64,000 nt of DNA from Lithodes maja (lineage: Eukaryota; Arthropoda; Malacostraca; Decapoda; Lithodidae). This document shows, one piece after another, positions 58,975-64,000 of this stretch; the stretch's first letter is position 1, and each line of letters starts with the position of its first letter. The stretch lies in the NCBI GenBank assembly GCA_037953745.1, contig JBAKBP010010425.1, positions 1 through 64,000 of the forward strand, written 5' to 3'. Both the position numbers and the translations under genes were made by a program. Under the pieces are notes generated by a model. It did not search any database and had not been told where the DNA came from. It worked only from the letters and a program-made list of their open reading frames with translations.

Positions 58975-60717
58975 ATGTCGGGCCCTAGTACTGACGAGGA
59001 GCGAGAGATGCTAAGTGAGGAGGTGCCGTTAGTAACTAGTGAGGAGGATGCTAGACTTTTTGTGAGTAAGCGGTACCATGTGACGGAGGGGAGGCTGACT
59101 GGGGTGGATATTTATGGCTTGCACCTGATAGCCAAGGTTTTGGGTCTATCCAATGTGGGAGGGATGTCCAAGGGGGAGCTGATTTCCTGGGTGTTGCGTG
59201 GGCGACATGGGGTTTCGGAGGAGAGGGCGTTTGGGGGGGTTCCTCCCCAGATCCCCTCTCACTCGACTCCCACAGTGCCGTCCACTCAAGTACCGGAGGT
59301 TAGCACCCTCCCACAGAGGGATGAGAATTGGAAGATTGGAGTGCCCTCGGGCGGTGCGTATGGTGGTTCCCCAGTTCTTGCCCCCCCTCCTTCAGTAGTG
59401 GCAGCTCCCTCTTCCTGCCTGTCTCCAGATATGATATTTAAACTTGAGCTTGCTAAAATTGAGGCTGAGACTAGGAGGCAGGAGAATGAGACTAGGAAGC
59501 AGGAGAATGAGACTAGGAAGCAGGAGAAGGAGATTGAGGCTGAGATTAGGAGGCACGAGGCTGAGCTTAGGTACGACTCAGAGAAATATTGTGCTCAAAT
59601 AGATTTAGATAAGACTCGTGCAGAGTCGACAGGGATTCGGATGGGCCGTGAGGGCCAAGTAAGAGAACAGTCCTTGTCCCACTTAGTCAAATTGGTGCCG
59701 GCATTTAGTGAAACTGAAGTCACAGAATTTTTTAATCGTTTTGAGAAGAAGTGTAGGGAGCATAATTGGCCTGAAGAGAAGTGGGCAGCTCTGGTCTCCT
59801 CAAGACTTACGGGTAAGGGTCTGAAGGCTTATGATGCACTGCCTTTAGAGTCTTGCATTGACTACCCAGAATTGAAGAGAGCTGTCCTACGGGCATACGA
59901 GTTGCAACCAGAAACATATCGATTGAAGTTTCGGGGTGTTACGAAGACTAGGGAGGCGACCTTTCTTGAACATGCCCGGGACTTAAAAGATGCACTTACA
60001 AACTGGACACGTTCTGAGAAAGCTGAGACGGCCGAACAGTTGACTGAGCTGTTTCTGCTCGAGCAGTTTTATAAGTGTACAGGTGCAGAAATGACTTTAA
60101 CTATTAAAGAAAAGAATCCAAAAACTCTACAGGAGGCAGCTGAGATGGCTGACCTCCGGCTATCATTAATTCGTGGGTGCGGGTCTGCCCAGCGTAGTGA
60201 GGCAGGTAACAAGGGGCGTGACGCCCCACCCCCCCGAGTTAGTAATATATCTTATGCAAACAAGTACAAGAGTTATGATACCAAGACTGACCACAAGACT
60301 AGCACCGTCCCATTTAAGAAGGGGCCGGGCCCTTCCCAGTACCAAGGGAAGCCCAAAGGGGAGTTAGAGTGTTATCAATGTCATAAAAAGGGGCACTTTG
60401 CAAGAGTCTGTCCTAGCAAACCACCTACAGCAGCTGTGTCTTTGGCCTGCAACATTGGTGTGTCTCTGAAGCCTTCTGAGTTTGCCCGGGGCAGTTCGTC
60501 AGAGGCTGAGGCACAGCCAATGCAGAAGCACCTGGGAGGCTCGAACCCTGCTCAGGATGTTTTTTGCGACCATAGAGGACGGGGTTGCGTGATGTGGGCG
60601 GGGCGCAAGCATGGAGTAGAGGTCTTGCGTGATACAGGTGCTTCCCAGACTTTGATGAAAAAACTTGACTGGCTACCCTATAAATGCGGCTCGGGTGGTG
60701 GTGGTGCAGGGTATTAA
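58975..60717 (+). CDS. Gag and start of protease, Gmr1-like retrotransposon, 580 residues
   Basis: Start at ATG 58975 (the frame is open a few codons further to a TTG at 58960, which I reject). N-terminal SAP/HeH-like segment (GMSKGELISWVLRGR, about 60-75). Coiled coil with repeated ETRKQEN heptads (about 160-210). Capsid-type region with AFSETEVTEFFNRFEKK and LTGKGLKAYDALP (about 240-300). SCAN-like segment with LTELFLLEQF and NPKTLQEAAEMADLRLSL (about 355-400). CCHC zinc knuckle C466-X2-C469-X4-H474-X4-C479. Aspartic protease motif DTGAS at 553. The protease frame is lost after the A6 run at 60658-60663 and runs to TAA 60715-60717; the rest of the protease is in the next frame. Gag packages the element RNA in particles. 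Confidence 0.9.
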   Translation: MSGPSTDEEREMLSEEVPLVTSEEDARLFVSKRYHVTEGRLTGVDIYGLHLIAKVLGLSNVGGMSKGELISWVLRGRHGVSEERAFGGVPPQIPSHSTPTVPSTQVPEVSTLPQRDENWKIGVPSGGAYGGSPVLAPPPSVVAAPSSCLSPDMIFKLELAKIEAETRRQENETRKQENETRKQEKEIEAEIRRHEAELRYDSEKYCAQIDLDKTRAESTGIRMGREGQVREQSLSHLVKLVPAFSETEVTEFFNRFEKKCREHNWPEEKWAALVSSRLTGKGLKAYDALPLESCIDYPELKRAVLRAYELQPETYRLKFRGVTKTREATFLEHARDLKDALTNWTRSEKAETAEQLTELFLLEQFYKCTGAEMTLTIKEKNPKTLQEAAEMADLRLSLIRGCGSAQRSEAGNKGRDAPPPRVSNISYANKYKSYDTKTDHKTSTVPFKKGPGPSQYQGKPKGELECYQCHKKGHFARVCPSKPPTAAVSLACNIGVSLKPSEFARGSSSEAEAQPMQKHLGGSNPAQDVFCDHRGRGCVMWAGRKHGVEVLRDTGASQTLMKKLDWLPYKCGSGGGGAGY

Positions 60718-63700
60718 TGCAACTCGGTCATACCCGCTGGTGCGGTTGGAGTTGGAGGTGGATGGTGTGGCACGTGAATTGGATGTTGGGATTGTGGAGA
60801 AACTGCCAGTGGAGGGCGTCGACCTTCTTCTCGGCAACGACTTTGCAATGCCCGCTTCTGAGGTTCTACCCTTAGTCGTTGCCGAGAGGCCGGCCGACGT
60901 GAGTAGGGAAGAGCGAGAGTGGGTCGAGCGGTGCCAGGCACAACCCATGGCGTGTGCTGTCACCCGAGCTCGGGCAGCTAAAGTGTCACCGCCTAGTCCT
61001 CCGTCTTCAGACCAGCAGAGGAACGATCAACAGGAGGAGGCTAAAGCTGGAGTTGGTTTTAAGAGTTTTGACTCGGCGGCTCTCCTGGGTGATTCAGTAT
61101 TAGCACCATTACTTAGTTCTGGAGTAGCCCCTGGGCCTGTCATCGAGAGTGACGAGGCTGGGCATGACGAGTCTCCACGACAGCAACGTTATGAACATCG
61201 AGAGAGACAGAGGGAGCAGCTCAGTATCGGGGAGGGTCATGCATTGCTCCGGGAGCAGTTAGATCGCTTGGCACCCTCAGATATACGTCGGTTGCAGCTG
61301 GAGGACCCTGAGCTCCAAACGTGTGCTAATGGAGCTGTGGAGCTCGACGAGGACGGTGATGCACAGCCGGGAGATTTTTTTTATTTAGATGGCATCCTGT
61401 ATCGGCGTTTTCAAGACCCTAACCGTAGCTGGAAGATGGGGTCCGGGGTAGTGGACCAGTTGATGGTGCCGCGGGAGTGCAGGGATAGCCTACTGAGTTT
61501 GGCGCATGACACACCGCTGGCAGGACATTTGGGGGTAAGAAAAACGGTGGCGGCTTTGGGGAAGTTGTTTTGGTGGCCGGGGATGAAGTCTCATGTGCAG
61601 TCCTGGATAAACTCATGTGATATTTGTCAACGGGTCGGGAAACCAAACCAAGTTATTCCTAAAGCTCCGTTGCACCCTATTCCTGTAATTGGGCCACCTT
61701 TTAGTAAGATTGTTGTTGACATGGTTGGTCCCCTCCCTCCCACAAAGGCTGGTAATAAATTTTTGTTAACCATCATGGATGTTGCCACTAGATACCCCGA
61801 TGCATACCCCATGAAAAACGGCATGGCTAAGACGGTAGTCAGTAACTTGTTGTGGTACTTTTCAAGGTACGGGTACCCGGAGGAGATTCAGTCTGATCAG
61901 GGGTCCAATTTCACCTCCAATCTCTTTAAGCAAACAATGCAACAGCATGGAATACGGGCGGTGGTATCGTCAGCGTATCACCCTGAGAGCCAAGGGGTGC
62001 TTGAGCGGTGGCATGCCACCCTTAAAAGCATGCTCAGGTGTTATTGTGCTGATAACGGAAGAGATTGGGATCTTGGATTGCCGTATGTACTGTTTGCTGC
62101 TCGGGAAGTGCCTGGTGAGAGCCTGGGATTTAGTCCAAACGAGCTGATTTTTGGGCACCGAGTCAGGGGCCCCCTTAATATGCTGCGGGAAATTTGGGAA
62201 GGAACTGTGCCGCCTTGTTCCTTGTTGAAGTATGTGTTTGAAAGCCGTGAGCGCATGCTTAAGAGTCTGGAGATGGCAGGTCGGAATTTAACAGGGTCAC
62301 AAGCTTTAATGAAGGACAGGTATGATCGCAAAGTGAAGCTCCGGGAGTTCATTGTGGGACAGGAGGTGTTGATTTTGTTGCCTTTGGTGGGTAACCCCTT
62401 GTCGGCGAAGTATACTGGACCCTATAAAATTGTGGAGAAAATTTCGGACCTAGATTACCTTGTTGCCACTCCAGACAGGAGGAAGAAGAATCAGTTATGT
62501 CACGTGAACCTGATAAAAGAGTATGTGAGGCGCCCCTCTGAGCCTCTCACTGTCCCTGTGTTGGCTTGTTGCGGCCGTGGTGGAGAAGGAGAGGGGGACA
62601 GTCAAGCTTCAGAGGAGGATAGCTGGGATCACCATGTTTCAGCGGATCAGTGGGCGGGGAACTCGAGCCTAAGGGCTGACGAGGCTATAGCCCATTTGCC
62701 TGAGCCGCAATTTGAAGCTATCCGTCAGTTGCTCGGTTTATACCCCACTGTATTCGCTGAACATCCAGGCCTCACTACTCAGGCTATGCATGATGTTGAC
62801 GTGGGGCACCATCTACCCTTTAAGTCAATCCCATACCGTGTGCCCCCCATAAAACTACCCGCTCTGAGGGATGAGTTGGAGTATATGCTCGGTAGAGGGT
62901 TGATAGAGAAAGGTACCGTTAAATGGACTTCCCCCGTAACACTGCAGCCTAAACCAGATGGCAAGGTACGCTTCTGTATTGATTTCCGTAGGCTAAACGG
63001 TTTGACTCCAACTAACCCATATCCTCTTCCTCGGGTTGATGATAGTGTTGATAAAATTGGTAATGCTCGGTTTTTGTCTAAAGTTGATTTAGTAAAAGGT
63101 TACTGGCAAGTACCTTTGTCCGAGCGCGCTAAAGAGGTATGTGGTTTTGTGGTGGACGGGAGTACTTACCGGTGTAATGTTATGCCCTACGGACTTAAGA
63201 ATGCACCAGCAACGTTTCAGAACCTGATGAATGAAATTGTCAAGGACATTCCAAATTGCACCGTATACTTGGACGATGTAATCATTTATGATGACGACTT
63301 TGAGAGCCATTGTGAGCACCTGGAGACCTTGTTCCGGAAACTTAGTGAAGCAAGTCTGGTAGTAAATTTGGCAAAGTGTGACTTCGTAAAAGCCACTGTG
63401 CAGTACCTTGGGTTTGTAGTGGGAAGGGGACAGGTGTGCCCTCCTCAGAACAAGGTACAGGCTATCAATAAATTTCCGCACCCAACCACCAAGAAGCAGA
63501 TCATGAGATTCTTGGGTATGATAGGCTACTACAGACGCTTTATAAAAGGTTACTCTACGGTGTTGGCACCTCTCACAGATTTGTTATCTAAAGACAAAAA
63601 GTTTTTGTGGGCGCCTGAGTGTGAAAAGGCTTTTAATTTAGTGAAGCATTTGCTGTGTACTCACCCGATACTCAGGGCCCCAGACTTTAACAGGCCTTTT

Positions 63701-64000
63701 CAGCTGGCAACAGATGCTAGTGGTGTAGGGGCTGGTGCCGTCTTGCTACAGACAGACAATGAAGGTGTGGAACACCCAGTAAGTTTCTTTTCTAAGAAGT
63801 TCAATGCTGCACAAAAGAACTATTCTACAATAGAAAAGGAATTACTGGCGATTGTGCTGTCACTCAGGCACTTCGAGGTGTATGTTCCAGCCTATGGCCC
63901 AGTCGTGGTTATCTACACTGATCATCACCCTTTGAGATTCCTAAATCAATTTCACAATCGCAATATGAGACTGACCCGGTGGTCATTGATGTTGCAGGAG
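60665..64000 (+). CDS. Pol: protease remainder, integrase, reverse transcriptase, RNase H (partial, open at window end)
   Basis: 1112 codons without a stop. No ATG start is implied; the first protease residues are in the gag frame. Order: end of protease (VEGVDLLLGNDF); integrase zinc site H61505-H61526-C61616-C61625; integrase core D (61718), D (61895), E (62003), spacing D-58-D-35-E; GPY/F module (TGPYKIVEK, 62415); long linker; reverse transcriptase (VRFCIDFRRLNG, SKVDLVKGYWQVPL, YGLKNAPATF, YLDDVIIY at 63266, LGMIGYYRRF); RNase H (LATDASGVGAGAVLL at 63707, YTDHHPLRFL). All catalytic residues visible are present. Integrase lies upstream of reverse transcriptase within the same frame, so this is the native gene order, not two joined elements. 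It reaches the frame from gag by +1 frameshift or after a one-base insertion. Confidence 0.95.
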   Translation, partial: MTGYPINAARVVVVQGINATRSYPLVRLELEVDGVARELDVGIVEKLPVEGVDLLLGNDFAMPASEVLPLVVAERPADVSREEREWVERCQAQPMACAVTRARAAKVSPPSPPSSDQQRNDQQEEAKAGVGFKSFDSAALLGDSVLAPLLSSGVAPGPVIESDEAGHDESPRQQRYEHRERQREQLSIGEGHALLREQLDRLAPSDIRRLQLEDPELQTCANGAVELDEDGDAQPGDFFYLDGILYRRFQDPNRSWKMGSGVVDQLMVPRECRDSLLSLAHDTPLAGHLGVRKTVAALGKLFWWPGMKSHVQSWINSCDICQRVGKPNQVIPKAPLHPIPVIGPPFSKIVVDMVGPLPPTKAGNKFLLTIMDVATRYPDAYPMKNGMAKTVVSNLLWYFSRYGYPEEIQSDQGSNFTSNLFKQTMQQHGIRAVVSSAYHPESQGVLERWHATLKSMLRCYCADNGRDWDLGLPYVLFAAREVPGESLGFSPNELIFGHRVRGPLNMLREIWEGTVPPCSLLKYVFESRERMLKSLEMAGRNLTGSQALMKDRYDRKVKLREFIVGQEVLILLPLVGNPLSAKYTGPYKIVEKISDLDYLVATPDRRKKNQLCHVNLIKEYVRRPSEPLTVPVLACCGRGGEGEGDSQASEEDSWDHHVSADQWAGNSSLRADEAIAHLPEPQFEAIRQLLGLYPTVFAEHPGLTTQAMHDVDVGHHLPFKSIPYRVPPIKLPALRDELEYMLGRGLIEKGTVKWTSPVTLQPKPDGKVRFCIDFRRLNGLTPTNPYPLPRVDDSVDKIGNARFLSKVDLVKGYWQVPLSERAKEVCGFVVDGSTYRCNVMPYGLKNAPATFQNLMNEIVKDIPNCTVYLDDVIIYDDDFESHCEHLETLFRKLSEASLVVNLAKCDFVKATVQYLGFVVGRGQVCPPQNKVQAINKFPHPTTKKQIMRFLGMIGYYRRFIKGYSTVLAPLTDLLSKDKKFLWAPECEKAFNLVKHLLCTHPILRAPDFNRPFQLATDASGVGAGAVLLQTDNEGVEHPVSFFSKKFNAAQKNYSTIEKELLAIVLSLRHFEVYVPAYGPVVVIYTDHHPLRFLNQFHNRNMRLTRWSLMLQE

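Larger units (their letters stand above)
57010..64000 (+). mobile_element. Ty3/Gypsy-type LTR retrotransposon, Gmr1-like (5' part, cut by window end)
   Basis: Putative 5' LTR with a TATA box, primer-binding site, Gag with coiled coil, SCAN-like segment and zinc knuckle, aspartic protease, then integrase, reverse transcriptase and RNase H in one frame to the end of the window. Integrase before reverse transcriptase, together with Ty3/Gypsy-type reverse transcriptase and a GPY/F module, is the arrangement known for Gmr1-like elements. The left limit is approximate because the 3' LTR is outside the window. Confidence 0.9.

Noticed and set aside
60665..64000. Two Gypsy elements joined head to tail as the cause of integrase before reverse transcriptase
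   Set aside because: The whole stretch is one frame with no stop, LTR, primer site or gag between integrase and reverse transcriptase.

Overview
The window reads as intergenic or heterochromatin-like DNA of a repeat-rich animal genome. A decapod crustacean is my best guess, from the style of the CR1, RTE and Jockey retrotransposons, the tRNA-derived SINE and the heavy microsatellite load, but no host gene is present to confirm it. I recognise no host protein gene, rRNA, free-standing tRNA or CRISPR. Nearly everything codable belongs to retrotransposons. The rest is satellites, microsatellites and anonymous non-coding DNA.

Layout. 1-7333: a 21-bp minisatellite split in two by a 5'-truncated CR1 LINE (family A, copy 1). 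8380-19680: a three- or four-layer nest. A degenerate AGGTCA-rich repeat contains a Jockey-type LINE (9212-9802 and 17762-19420). That LINE is broken by about 620 bp of unidentified DNA (9803-10209 and 17552-17761), which in turn contains an almost intact BEL/Pao LTR retrotransposon on the minus strand (10215-17546; 797-bp LTRs, GTAAT target duplications, 1762-residue Gag-Pol). 19687-24710: two 5'-truncated RTE-type LINEs (one with a 10-bp target duplication), a piggyBac-like MITE candidate and short duplicated repeats. 24966-31190: CR1-A copy 2, TA and TG microsatellites, and a LINE with a single stop codon. 31191-39845: purine/pyrimidine microsatellites, CR1-A copy 3 inside a purine-rich minisatellite, a 45-bp tandem array of about 33 identical-looking copies, and a long CA microsatellite. 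39846-44935: a second CR1-like LINE (family B) cut inside its reverse transcriptase by CR1-A copy 4. 44993-50293: a tRNA-headed SINE, microsatellites, a GGTTCAA minisatellite and a nearly full-length RTE LINE with one in-frame stop. 50600-53093: an L2-like LINE and the tail of a third CR1 family. 53094-57000: anonymous DNA with local duplications.

57010-64000 (window end) is the most notable part: the 5' portion of a Ty3/Gypsy-type LTR retrotransposon whose pol runs protease, integrase, reverse transcriptase, RNase H in one open frame. Integrase therefore precedes reverse transcriptase, the reverse of the usual Ty3/Gypsy order. That order, together with a SCAN-like segment in Gag, matches the Gmr1-like lineage. 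The element is cut off by the window end, and a one-base frame change in an A6 run separates Gag-protease from the rest of pol.

The genes do not form a pathway. Each set serves its own element: endonuclease plus reverse transcriptase for the LINEs; Gag, protease, reverse transcriptase, RNase H and integrase for the LTR elements. Most copies are truncated or carry one or a few disabling changes. The nests give a relative order of insertion.
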